NCBI RefSeq assembly: GCF_001308875.1
Contig: NZ_KQ465136.1
Coordinates: 1 to 45,256 of the forward strand
DNA from: Lysinibacillus sp. ZYM-1
GTDB taxonomy: Bacteria > Bacillota > Bacilli > Bacillales_A > Planococcaceae
Length of the DNA stretch: 45,256 nt
Direction: 5' to 3'
The stretch's first letter is position 1, and each line of letters begins with the position of its first letter. The notes under the pieces were generated by a model. The model ran no database searches, had not been told where the DNA came from, and was given only the letters and a program-made list of their open reading frames with translations. Shown here in pieces: positions 8,753 through 17,615 of the stretch. The position numbers and the translations under genes were made by a program.

Positions 8753-8804
8753 ATACACCCTGCTTGTAGAGCTTTCAATGCTTTACAGGCTTTTATTATG
8801 CATT

Positions 8805-8857
8805 TAAGAAATTTGTAAGAATCAAGTAATAAATTAGAGAGTTTCCTTTTTTATAAT
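8805..8857 (+). promoter_or_regulatory. Candidate response-regulator operator and -10 before the ABC operon
   Basis: Two TAAGAA half-sites at 8805-8810 and 8816-8821 are exactly 11 bp apart, the spacing OmpR-family dimers use. A perfect TATAAT lies at 8852-8857, and no good -35 box stands 17 bp before it. That combination is typical of an activated promoter. Binding by the upstream regulator is inferred. Confidence 0.5.
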
Positions 8858-8888
8858 GACAATAGGCACATTTGAGGGAGAGATTTAC

Positions 8889-9812
8889 ATGACATACATT
8901 GTAAAAACAAATCAGCTTACGAAAGTGTACGAAGGAAAAGAAGTGGTTTCTGCTGTCAATATGAACGTGAAGAAGGGAGAGATATATGGTTTTTTAGGTC
9001 CCAATGGTGCAGGTAAGACGACAGTTATGAAGATGTTAACGAATCTGACGAAGCCAACAAGTGGGGATGTTGAAATATTTGGTGAGAAGTTGACGGATCA
9101 ATCCTACGAAATATTAAAAAGAATGGGGACGATTATTGAATATCCTATTTTTTATGAAAAATTGACGGCGAAGGAAACCTTAGAACTGCATTGTGAATAT
9201 ATGGGGTATTACGATAAGCAGGAAATTGCTCATGTTCTTAATCTGGTGAAATTATCAAATACAGAGGAGAAACGTGTAAAAGACTTTTCACTGGGGATGA
9301 AACAAAGACTAGGTATTGCACGTGCCATTATTACAAAGCCAGAGCTCCTTATTTTAGATGAACCAATTAATGGGTTAGACCCAATAGGGATTAAAGAGTT
9401 GAGAGAGCTTTTCAAAATGCTCTGTAAGGAATATGGCATCACGATAATAATCTCCAGTCATATATTAGGGGAAATTGAACAATTGGCCGATACAATTGGC
9501 GTTATCAAAGATGGTAGACTCATCAAGGAAGTAACAATGGATACAATAAATCGTAATCAAGCAGACTATATTGAAGTGATTGTAAATGATGGCAAGAAGG
9601 CAGCCTTCATTTTAGAAAGTGAATTGAAGATTGCTAATTTCAAGCTGATGGACGATAACTCTATACGAATTTATGATTCGACAGTATCCCAAAAGAGCCT
9701 GACGAAAACATTAATTGAACATGACATTGAAATCGAGGAGATTAGCAAAAAAACAAGTTCATTAGAGGATTACTTCCTAAAGTTAATAAATGGAGGGATT
9801 GTGCATGCTTAA
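8889..9812 (+). CDS. ycbN: ABC transporter ATP-binding protein (YcbN/BcrA-like)
   Basis: A 307-aa ATPase of the bacitracin/lantibiotic self-protection type. Walker A is GPNGAGKTT (37-45), the signature loop is the variant FSLGMKQ typical of this subfamily, and Walker B is LLILDEP, followed by a conserved H-loop (ISSHIL). A C-terminal extension of about 90 residues is present. ATG 8889 is chosen because GAGGGAGAG lies just upstream and the resulting length equals B. subtilis YcbN; an in-frame start at 8856 would include the promoter -10. It overlaps the permease gene by 8 nt. It probably exports or detoxifies a membrane-active compound; the substrate is unknown. Confidence 0.9.
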   Translation: MTYIVKTNQLTKVYEGKEVVSAVNMNVKKGEIYGFLGPNGAGKTTVMKMLTNLTKPTSGDVEIFGEKLTDQSYEILKRMGTIIEYPIFYEKLTAKETLELHCEYMGYYDKQEIAHVLNLVKLSNTEEKRVKDFSLGMKQRLGIARAIITKPELLILDEPINGLDPIGIKELRELFKMLCKEYGITIIISSHILGEIEQLADTIGVIKDGRLIKEVTMDTINRNQADYIEVIVNDGKKAAFILESELKIANFKLMDDNSIRIYDSTVSQKSLTKTLIEHDIEIEEISKKTSSLEDYFLKLINGGIVHA

Positions 9813-10494
9813 TTTAATGCGTTTAGAAATGAAAAAATTTCATTTAGGCTCATATATTAAAAGTGCTATTATTGCTAACTTTGTTATTCTAGGATTTTTG
9901 TTTATGATTTTATTTATCTCTAAAGTAGAAGGAGATCCTGGACTTGAAAATTACGAGGTGGCTTTAAGTGTCATTGATTCATTTGTAAGAGCTGTTTTTA
10001 TTATTTTCGCTTCTACATTAATAGCTAAGTTAATTATCGGTGAATATAAATTTAAGACCATCACACTAGCCTTTATGTATCCTATAAGTAGAAAGAAATT
10101 AATCGCCGCAAAGCTTGCGATTGTCATGCTCTTTACTTTTTGTGCGATCATCATTTCCAATGCTATTATCACAACGATTTTCTGTATTATTAGCGATAGA
10201 TTTGAATTAATTCCTGACGTACTATCAAATTCATTAATTATACAACACATCCCTTCCGTATTGATGAATGCGATTGCCGCATCAGGTATAGCTTTAATCC
10301 CGTTGTATTTCGGGATGAGAAAATACTCGATACCGACGACCATTATTTCATCTATTTTCATTGTATCTGTGACTTCGTCCAATTCAGGTAACTTTACTTT
10401 GAATGATATTATTATTATTCCAATTACGTTAGCCATCATAGGTCTTAGTATTGCCTACTTAGCAATTCGACATGTCGAGAAGGTCGATGTCTAA
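9805..10494 (+). CDS. ycbO: ABC-2 permease (YcbO-like)
   Basis: A 229-aa membrane protein with about six hydrophobic helices, first at residues 16-42. It matches the size and position of the permease in ycbLMNO-type loci. The region LAFMYPISRKKLIAAKL, between helices 2 and 3, is the usual coupling-loop region of ABC-2 exporters, where the permease contacts the ATPase. ATG 9805 with GGAGGG 8 nt upstream overlaps the end of the ATPase gene, giving translational coupling. Sequence-level similarity is weak, as is usual for this family; the assignment relies on context and topology. Confidence 0.85.
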   Translation: MLNLMRLEMKKFHLGSYIKSAIIANFVILGFLFMILFISKVEGDPGLENYEVALSVIDSFVRAVFIIFASTLIAKLIIGEYKFKTITLAFMYPISRKKLIAAKLAIVMLFTFCAIIISNAIITTIFCIISDRFELIPDVLSNSLIIQHIPSVLMNAIAASGIALIPLYFGMRKYSIPTTIISSIFIVSVTSSNSGNFTLNDIIIIPITLAIIGLSIAYLAIRHVEKVDV

Positions 10495-10525
10495 TCAAAT
10501 AAAAAACAGGTACCTACATTGAATT

Positions 10526-10568
10526 CCCCCGTAAAAGTTAGACATCAATCTAACTTTTACGGGGTTTT
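10526..10568. terminator. Bidirectional terminator
   Basis: Long perfect stem of about 17 bp (CCCCGTAAAAGTTAGA paired with its complement) around a short loop, followed by TTTTTTT. Shared by the convergent ABC operon and mntH. Confidence 0.92.
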
Positions 10569-10572
10569 TTTA

Positions 10573-11838
10573 TTATCCAAATATTGTTTCCCACAGTAAG
10601 TAAATATTCAATGCCACAACGATGATAACAACAAACCAACCTAAGATAGTGGTAATACGGTGGTTGACTAAACTGCCCATGATGTCTCGTTTGCTTGTAA
10701 ACATAACGAGAGGGACAAGAGCAAATGCAATACCGAAAGATAAAACAACCTGACTGAGTACGAGTGCATAGGTTGCGTTCACACCGGATGCAATAATTAC
10801 TAGCGGTGGGACCATAGTAATCGCTCTACGTAAATAAAGTGGTATTTTTTTTTGAATGAATCCTTGCATGACTACGTCGCCAGCTAAAGTCCCTACAGAG
10901 GAACTGGCTAGCCCTGCGATGAGTAAACCAAGACCAAAAGATATCGCAGCCATCGGGCCGAGAGCATCCTTTAAGCCGTTATAGGCAACATCTAAATCTT
11001 CTACTACTATCCCTTGCGTGTGAAATACTGCTGCCGCAATAATGAGCATGCTCATATTGATAGCTCCAGCAATGATCATAGCGATGATAATATCAACAAA
11101 TTCAAAACGGAAAATTCGTCTTTTTTCTTCTTCATTACGACCGATAATACGACTTTGTGTTAAAGAAGAATGTAGGTAAATAGCATGAGGCATAACAGTT
11201 GCCCCTAAAATACCTGTGGCTAATAGTAATGAATCCACTCCTTCAAACTGAGGTGTGAACATGCCAAACGCTACGTCGCCCCATTCCGGCTGAGCTAAAA
11301 ATGTTTGAAAGGCAAATGCTAATACGACGATTAAAACCATACCAGAAATGCCTGCTTCAAAGGCTCTAAATCCTCTTCTTTGAAGTTCTAGAATGGCAAA
11401 TGAGCCAACTGCAGTAATCAATGCTGCGGGAAGCATAGGAATATTAAATAATAAATAAAGCCCTAATGCTGCCCCAATAAACTCAGCAAGGTCTGTAGCA
11501 ATAATGACTAATTCAGCCTGAATCCAAAGAAATATAGATGTTTTTTTAGAGAAATGCTCGCGTGCCACCTCAGGTAAATTTTTTCCTGTCGCAATACCAA
11601 GTTTTGCAGATAAGGATTGAATAAGCACGGCCATTAAATTGGAAAAGGCTATTACCCAAAGGAGTAAGTAACCATATTGAGAACCAGCTGTAATATTTGT
11701 GGCAAAATTACCAGGATCAATATAAGCGACGGCTGCAATGAAAGCAGGTCCAAGAAAGGGCAAAAAGCGTCGCCAACCTTTTATATCTCCATCTAAAACC
11801 GCCTCGGCAGACGATTTTGTGACTTGTTTATAAACCAT
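10573..11838 (-). CDS. mntH: NRAMP-family Mn2+/H+ symporter MntH
   Basis: A 421-aa, 11-helix divalent-metal importer that brings Mn2+ (and Fe2+) into the cytoplasm with protons. Helix 1 carries the metal-binding DPGN (41-44), and helix 6 carries MPHAIYLHSSL with the Met and His expected of the NRAMP metal site. ATG 11838 has an AAAGGAGGAAAC ribosome-binding site. A palindrome resembling an MntR operator lies in the promoter region at 11878-11895, which supports Mn-responsive repression. Confidence 0.95.
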   Translation of the reverse strand: MVYKQVTKSSAEAVLDGDIKGWRRFLPFLGPAFIAAVAYIDPGNFATNITAGSQYGYLLLWVIAFSNLMAVLIQSLSAKLGIATGKNLPEVAREHFSKKTSIFLWIQAELVIIATDLAEFIGAALGLYLLFNIPMLPAALITAVGSFAILELQRRGFRAFEAGISGMVLIVVLAFAFQTFLAQPEWGDVAFGMFTPQFEGVDSLLLATGILGATVMPHAIYLHSSLTQSRIIGRNEEEKRRIFRFEFVDIIIAMIIAGAINMSMLIIAAAVFHTQGIVVEDLDVAYNGLKDALGPMAAISFGLGLLIAGLASSSVGTLAGDVVMQGFIQKKIPLYLRRAITMVPPLVIIASGVNATYALVLSQVVLSFGIAFALVPLVMFTSKRDIMGSLVNHRITTILGWFVVIIVVALNIYLLWETIFG

Positions 11839-11877
11839 ATTGTTTCCTCCTTTAAAAAAGTATCGTTTGCGAAATAA

Positions 11878-11895
11878 AGTTTCCTAGAGGAAAAT
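11878..11895 (-). promoter_or_regulatory. Candidate MntR operator of mntH
   Basis: AGTTTCCTAGAGGAAAAT is a near-palindrome (TTTCCT/AGGAAA) resembling the MntR box I remember from B. subtilis mnt genes (TTTGCCTTAAGGAAAC-like). It lies about 40 bp before the mntH start, next to the AT-rich -10-like TATTAT region. Identification is from memory of the motif. Confidence 0.55.
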
Positions 11896-12056
11896 AATAT
11901 AATAGTATTCTAACGCTAGAATTAAAAAAAGGGAAGTGGTTTGCTTCAATTTTTTTGAAAATATTTATACCGCTGAATTGAATGAATGGAAAAATCAAAC
12001 GGCAGGAAAATTTGAAAATATAGAGAACTAATGAATAAAGAAGGGGGGGCAAAAGA

Positions 12057-14606
12057 ATGGACATGGTATGGGTAAAATCAAAAGTAACAATTCCACGTAC
12101 AGTGCCAAACGCTGTTGTGAGGAAAAAATTACTGACTCTTCTTGCTAAGAATCAGATGAAGAAGTTAACCATTGTTCAAGCACCCACAGGGTATGGAAAG
12201 ACAACACTTTTAAGTCAATGGTGCTGGCATATTAAAGAATCGGTAGCATGGTTTACAATTGATCAACACGACAATGAACCTTTACGGTTTATAAAATATT
12301 TGATACATACTTTATCGTTAAGCATAATTAATGGTTTCGAAAACAAATTTGAAAATTTACTTGATATTTCCTTTGAGACAGCAGTAGATTCACTGCTAGA
12401 TACACTAGATGCATATAAAGAAACTATTCATATTGTTTTTGATAATTTTCAGGCAATCCAGCATCCTCAGATTCATCAGATATTTATCCGATTAATTGAG
12501 TATTTACCCGCTAATGTACGTCTATACATAACGACTCGAACAAATTTAGAACTACCTCTAGCAAATTGGCGTGTAAAAGGCTGGTTGCTAGAAGTGGGGA
12601 CAGATCAATTATGTTTAGATTTAGAGGAGCTACAATATGTCTATTTCCAATCCATTTCGGAGGAAGAGAAAGTTGGCGCACTGAAGCCTTTGCTAAAGGT
12701 GACGGAGGGCTGGATAGCAGGCATACAACTTATTAAGCTAGCCACAGGTGATAGTATTGATAGTCGAAGCAGTAAAGAAATGTTAACAGAGGCTAGTCCG
12801 TACATTCATGAATTTTTCATCCAAGAAGTTTTTATTACATTACCTAAAGTAACTCAAGATTTTCTACTGCGTACTTCAATTTTAAATGACTTAGACCCTA
12901 GTATTTGTGCAACTATAACGAACGAGTTAGGGTTAGATAGTTTGAATACTTTCATTGAATTAGATAAAAACTGTCTCTTCATTCAACGTATACAGAGTCA
13001 GCCATCCGTTTATCGTTACCATACTTTATTTAGGTATGCACTTCAGGAAGAACTGGAAAGGCAGTATTCACATGAGATGATTCATTCTATTTATCGCGAA
13101 GCAGCCACAAACTTATGCCTAAGAGGAGATTATGTAGCTGCAATTGAACTTGCCTTAAATGGCACATTATATGAACTGGCACACGAATGGATTCAAAAGT
13201 ATCTAGTTGAAATATTTGCCGAGGGACATACTTTACTTTTTGGGCAATGGGTACAGAAACTAAGAAATGCCCAATTTTCAGTTGATATTAATATGCTTGT
13301 CTTATACATCACCACTTTGTTTTCTACGCATGAAATAGAGAAAGCAAATGAAATCATTGAGGAACTACTTTTTAAACAAGATATATTGAAATGGATGGAT
13401 GGCTTTCAGTTTATTGCTGTATCAAAAATCTTTGAAATTATAAATGCTTATGTTGCCTATTTGAAGGATGGAAATCTTGAAAAAGCAAAAGTAGGTTTAC
13501 AAATACGTGTCAATGTAAGAAAGGAAAAGTCTTCTTTATATCGTATCTCTTTAAAGTACAATCAATTTGAACCTAGAATTTTGCGTACCTTTGCAGGCAC
13601 AAACGGTAAGTTCTTACCAGTTGAAAAACTGGAAGCACTAATTCAGGTACTGTGTGAAAGTGAAATAAAGGATCGAAATATTACAGGGGTAACCTATGGG
13701 CTTTTAGCAGAGATATTGTATGAAATAAATGATATAGAAAGGTCGAGTGAAAATTTAGAGATAGCCTTACAATATGGTTTGCGTTTTCAAGATCCAGGAT
13801 TATTTATACCAATGTATCTTTTAAAGGCTCGCATTTGTCTGACTAAAAAACAATTTGAAGATGCACATATGTTATTGACAGAAGCGATGAAGAAAACAGA
13901 TAAATCCTATTGGATTGGCATGTTATATATTATGAAGGCACGAGCTTATTTGCTTGAAGGGAATATTTCTTATGCACAACGGGAGTTTTTAAGAGTTACT
14001 GATTTTATTAGCTATAAAATTGCATCAAGGAATCCGTTTTATTTATTAATTCAAGGTAGAATATTGTATGCTAAAAATCAAATTGAGGAAGCATTACAAA
14101 TTGCCATCCGTTTGAAAGAGGGAGCAATTCAAGAAAAACAAATGGTTACGCTTATTGAAGCAGGTTTATTAGAAGCCGCTTGTCAATTTGAACTAGATCA
14201 AGAGGACATTGCTTTGTCTGTTTTACATGTTCTCCTCGAACAGGGTGTTTTACATGGTTATTATCATACATTTATAGAAGAGGATTCTATCTGGCCATTA
14301 CTTAATAAATACTGGCGTATACGTCAGCATAGTAAGGGAGATATATTTAATTCAGTACCGTTAGCATATGTAAATAAACTATTACAGAATATCAGCTTAG
14401 AAGATGAGTTTTTCGCTAACTTTACAAAACGGGAAAAAGATGTTCTGCAATTACTCGCAGAAGGTGCCTCTAATAATGAGATTGCTCAACAATTACAGCT
14501 GACAGAGGGAACAATTCGTATATACTTGACAGAAATATACAGTAAGATAGGTGTGAAATCTCGTATGAAGGCCATTGTATGGGCAAAAGAATGGCTAGGC
14601 TATTAA
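12057..14606 (+). CDS. MalT/LuxR-type ATP-dependent transcriptional regulator, copy 1
   Basis: An 849-aa STAND-class regulator. An N-terminal NTPase has Walker A APTGYGKTT (42-50) and a Walker B-like IHIVFDN, then the LELPLANWRVKG stretch typical of MalT-like proteins. A long middle region of about 450 residues made of helical TPR-like repeats serves as the sensor. The C-terminal LuxR/GerE helix-turn-helix reads LTKRE-type FTKREKDVLQLLAEGASNNEIA. Such proteins usually oligomerise on ATP plus an inducer and then activate transcription. ATG 12057 has a G-rich GAAGGGGGGG site upstream. It is followed 25 nt later by a paralogue. The inducer and targets are not visible; the surface-protein genes just downstream are candidates. 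Confidence 0.88.
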   Translation: MDMVWVKSKVTIPRTVPNAVVRKKLLTLLAKNQMKKLTIVQAPTGYGKTTLLSQWCWHIKESVAWFTIDQHDNEPLRFIKYLIHTLSLSIINGFENKFENLLDISFETAVDSLLDTLDAYKETIHIVFDNFQAIQHPQIHQIFIRLIEYLPANVRLYITTRTNLELPLANWRVKGWLLEVGTDQLCLDLEELQYVYFQSISEEEKVGALKPLLKVTEGWIAGIQLIKLATGDSIDSRSSKEMLTEASPYIHEFFIQEVFITLPKVTQDFLLRTSILNDLDPSICATITNELGLDSLNTFIELDKNCLFIQRIQSQPSVYRYHTLFRYALQEELERQYSHEMIHSIYREAATNLCLRGDYVAAIELALNGTLYELAHEWIQKYLVEIFAEGHTLLFGQWVQKLRNAQFSVDINMLVLYITTLFSTHEIEKANEIIEELLFKQDILKWMDGFQFIAVSKIFEIINAYVAYLKDGNLEKAKVGLQIRVNVRKEKSSLYRISLKYNQFEPRILRTFAGTNGKFLPVEKLEALIQVLCESEIKDRNITGVTYGLLAEILYEINDIERSSENLEIALQYGLRFQDPGLFIPMYLLKARICLTKKQFEDAHMLLTEAMKKTDKSYWIGMLYIMKARAYLLEGNISYAQREFLRVTDFISYKIASRNPFYLLIQGRILYAKNQIEEALQIAIRLKEGAIQEKQMVTLIEAGLLEAACQFELDQEDIALSVLHVLLEQGVLHGYYHTFIEEDSIWPLLNKYWRIRQHSKGDIFNSVPLAYVNKLLQNISLEDEFFANFTKREKDVLQLLAEGASNNEIAQQLQLTEGTIRIYLTEIYSKIGVKSRMKAIVWAKEWLGY

Positions 14607-14631
14607 AATTGTTAAACAGAAGGGAGGTTAA

Positions 14632-17157
14632 ATGATGCTAAATATTTTATTAGCCTCAAAAACAACCGGACCCCTAACGGGAGAGCAAATTATTGAAAGA
14701 GAACGATTAAATGCCATTTTACAACAGACATCAGCTAAGCTTATCGTAGTGCAAGCGCCAGCAGGTTATGGTAAAACCACTTTGTTAAGTAGTTGGGTTC
14801 ATCAACTTGATACAATGGTGGCATGGTTTACAGTTGACCAAACAGACAATGACCCAATTCGTTATTGGAAATATTTAATTCATGCGATTGGTCATGCCTT
14901 ACAGCCAGAAGCAGCATCCCGAATTGATTCTATACTCCATGCTCAACCACAGTTACCATTAGAATATTTAGTGGATTCGCTATTAAACGAATTATCGCTA
15001 TCTACTGAAAAGATTCACATTATGATTGATGATTATCATCATATTTACAATATTGCTATCCATCAAACAATGACTCGTCTGATTGATTTCTTACCTGAAC
15101 ACTGCTTTATTTATATGACTAGTAGATCGACTATTTCATTACCTGTTGCAAAGTGGAGATTAAACCATTGCTTGCTTGAAATTGGTGTAGAGCATCTACT
15201 TTTTACGTATGAAGAGGCAAAAGAATTTTATAAAAAATTAAACAAACAACTGAATGAGAAGGAGCTTCAAAAGGTTTTTAAGATAACTGAAGGCTGGCCT
15301 GCAGGGTTACAATTAACCAATTTAACAAGTTTCTATAATATGGATGACAAACAAATTAAAGAAAGTAATTCATATGTGGCCCACTATTTTATGAGAGAGG
15401 TTTTTTCCAAACTAGCACCACAACTCCAAACATTTCTTCTTTATACCTCGCTTTTGGAACAATTAACCTCTGAAACATGTAATGTTCTAACAAACCGTAC
15501 TGATGCTCAACATGTCTTATTAGAGCTTGATCACCAAGGTTTATTTATTAGCAGAGTGGAAGCAAAAGAACAGGTCTTTCGATACCATAATTTGTTTAGA
15601 GAAACATTGCGTCAAGAGTTAAGCAAACGTTTTACTCAGCATGATATTTTGAATTTATATGAAAAAGCAGCTGTTGCTTTATATAATAACGGAAATTTTT
15701 TATCTGCTATAGAGCTTGCTTTAAGCGGCAAAGTGTTTATGTATGCTGAACAATGGATTCAGGAGCATCTTGTAACATTCCTTTCCTGTGGTCATTCAAC
15801 ATCGTATATAAATTGGATTAATACTTTATTGGCTAATGGCTATGAAGTACATCCAGAATTGATGGTAATGTACGCCTATACACTCGCAGCATTACACAAT
15901 TTAGAAAATGCTTATCAGACGATACTAGAGCTAGAACAAAAGCATAGGACAAATCAATGGATGAATAAAAACGTGTATGCATCTGCTGTCGATGATTTTC
16001 TAGGTGTGAAAGCCTATGTCTTTGTCATGAAAAATGGAGATCTATCACAAGCTGCGGAATACATTCGACAAAGGCTGGAGAGAAATCCAATTGGGTCCAA
16101 GTGGGACGCAATTTTTATACAATATAATCAAACAGAGCATATGTTGTTTAGAACAAATATTGGGTCTAGAGGAAAGTTGCTTTCAGATGAACAGGCTATG
16201 TCATTTTTCGCTAAGTTTAGAACAGGGGAATTTAAGAACTTAAGTATGACAGGCTATAGTTATGGCATGCGTGCAGAAAAATTATATGAGTGGAATCACT
16301 GGGATGAGCTATCAATAGAATTAGAGGAAGCATTACGTTCTGGTCATCAATTCCAAGATCCAGGATTATTAGTACCGATGTACATTCTAAAAAGTAAAAT
16401 AGCCGCTTTAGAAGAGCAATATATAGTTGCCCAAAGCGTTTTAGACCATGCAATTGAAACTATCAATGAACGTCATTGGATTGATAGTATAAGAGTGATG
16501 AAGGCACTATTATTTTTACGTGAAAACAATGTTGTCCAAGCAGAACAGGAGTTAGCCAAAATTAAAGAAAATATGGATAAGAATTCTCCATTTTATTTGC
16601 TAGTGAAAGCACGTTATTTACTCATGAAAGAGCACCTTCTAGAAGCACAGCAACTAATTGTACAGGTGCAATTACAGGCACAACAACAAGGACAGCTATC
16701 TACCTGTATTGAAGCAACAATTTTATTAGCCATATGTTTGGCAGAGCAAGGACAAGCAGATAAGGCGTTGTTGACGTTACATCAAGCCTTGAAATTAGCC
16801 GAGCCATATCAATATATCAGAACCTTTATGGATGAGCCTCAAACATATGCTTTATTAAAAAAATATGCCACTATTCGACAGCAATCTTATGAAAAGGAGT
16901 GGAGAGAGGTTTCCATGAGCTATGTTGAGCACTTGCTAAAATGCGTTCAAAATCATAAGCAAATTTCACCATTGGCGTCCCTTACAACTCGTGAACAGGA
17001 AATATTTTCATTATTATTAGAAGGTGCTTCTAATAAAGAAATAGCCGAGCAGCTATTTTTATCTGAAGGTACAGTACGTGTCTATCTCTCGGGGATTTAT
17101 AGTAAGTTAGGTGTTAAAAACCGAACACAGGCAATATTATTAAACCCACTGGCATAA
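14632..17157 (+). CDS. MalT/LuxR-type ATP-dependent transcriptional regulator, copy 2
   Basis: An 841-aa paralogue of the preceding gene with the same plan: Walker A APAGYGKTT, a VAWFTVDQTDNDP block, a SLPVAKWRL block, TPR-like middle, and C-terminal LuxR HTH (LTTREQEIFSLLLEGASNKEIAEQLFLSEGT). Many blocks align directly with copy 1, for example the HALFR/HNLFR motif region, the QFQDPGLL/RFQDPGLF motif and the HTH, but overall divergence is substantial. The pair is therefore an old tandem duplication and not an assembly artefact. ATG 14632 (or 14635) follows AGGGAGG. Probably one operon with copy 1, ending at the terminator at 17164-17196. Two divergent sensors could read different inducers or form mixed oligomers; this is inference. 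Confidence 0.88.
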   Translation: MMLNILLASKTTGPLTGEQIIERERLNAILQQTSAKLIVVQAPAGYGKTTLLSSWVHQLDTMVAWFTVDQTDNDPIRYWKYLIHAIGHALQPEAASRIDSILHAQPQLPLEYLVDSLLNELSLSTEKIHIMIDDYHHIYNIAIHQTMTRLIDFLPEHCFIYMTSRSTISLPVAKWRLNHCLLEIGVEHLLFTYEEAKEFYKKLNKQLNEKELQKVFKITEGWPAGLQLTNLTSFYNMDDKQIKESNSYVAHYFMREVFSKLAPQLQTFLLYTSLLEQLTSETCNVLTNRTDAQHVLLELDHQGLFISRVEAKEQVFRYHNLFRETLRQELSKRFTQHDILNLYEKAAVALYNNGNFLSAIELALSGKVFMYAEQWIQEHLVTFLSCGHSTSYINWINTLLANGYEVHPELMVMYAYTLAALHNLENAYQTILELEQKHRTNQWMNKNVYASAVDDFLGVKAYVFVMKNGDLSQAAEYIRQRLERNPIGSKWDAIFIQYNQTEHMLFRTNIGSRGKLLSDEQAMSFFAKFRTGEFKNLSMTGYSYGMRAEKLYEWNHWDELSIELEEALRSGHQFQDPGLLVPMYILKSKIAALEEQYIVAQSVLDHAIETINERHWIDSIRVMKALLFLRENNVVQAEQELAKIKENMDKNSPFYLLVKARYLLMKEHLLEAQQLIVQVQLQAQQQGQLSTCIEATILLAICLAEQGQADKALLTLHQALKLAEPYQYIRTFMDEPQTYALLKKYATIRQQSYEKEWREVSMSYVEHLLKCVQNHKQISPLASLTTREQEIFSLLLEGASNKEIAEQLFLSEGTVRVYLSGIYSKLGVKNRTQAILLNPLA

Positions 17158-17163
17158 GGTTAT

Positions 17164-17196
17164 CCGTTATCTTTTTTAGGTAGCGGTCTTTTTTTA
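17164..17196 (+). terminator. Terminator of the MalT-like pair
   Basis: CCGTTATC pairs with GGTAGCGG using two G-U pairs, followed by TCTTTTTTT. It lies 7 nt after the stop of copy 2. Confidence 0.75.
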
Positions 17197-17213
17197 CATA
17201 TAAACAATACATA

Positions 17214-17465
17214 GCTGGAAACTTCCAACCGAAATCTAATATGACACGTTCACAAATGGCAAAAGTATTGGTAGAGGCTTTAAACTTGACAGCCAATAAG
17301 AAAGAAACATTTCATGATGTACCTGCAGCTCATTGGGCATACAATTATATTGCTATTCTTGCGTCAAACGGTATCACAATAGGTGATCAAGGTAAATTTA
17401 GACCTAATGATGCTGTCACACGCGCAGAGTTCGCAACCTTTTTATATAGAGCTCTTTCTCAATAA
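17214..17465 (+). pseudogene. C-terminal remnant of an SLH surface protein
   Basis: An open frame without its own start region encodes AGNFQPKSNMTRSQMAK onward through a full SLH repeat ending FATFLYRALSQ. It matches the last ~80 residues of the intact protein at 17616-20633 (GNFQPTTNMTRAQMAK to FVTFLSRALHQ). No signal peptide or upstream domains remain; homology begins abruptly about 17 nt after the regulator terminator. An internal ATG at 17241 gives a 74-residue frame, but no ribosome-binding site precedes it. I read it as the stump of a deleted or recombined tandem copy. Confidence 0.8.
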
Positions 17466-17466
17466 G

Positions 17467-17515
17467 AAAAAATCTCATCACTGGTGTGATAAGACTACCA
17501 ATGATGGGATTTTTG
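17467..17515 (+). terminator. Terminator after the SLH remnant
   Basis: AAATCTCATCA...ACCA and its partner TGGT/TGATGGGATTT form an interrupted stem followed by TTTTTG. It is the counterpart of the terminator after the intact gene at 20636-20685. Confidence 0.65.
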
Positions 17516-17615
17516 TATTTACCTGAAAATAATTAACATTCCTCAATGGTAGGAGTAAATAATTACCTTTAAGATGAAGAAGAATTATTTCATTTTTAAA
17601 GAAAGGAGAGTCTAT

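Noticed and set aside
9951..10439. A 162-codon minus-strand open frame inside the ABC permease gene
   Set aside because: It mirrors the codon bias of the permease on the other strand; no start signals, and the permease context is clear.
12057..17157. Tandem regulators as an assembly duplication
   Set aside because: The copies differ at most positions, including their central domains, and have different starts and ends.
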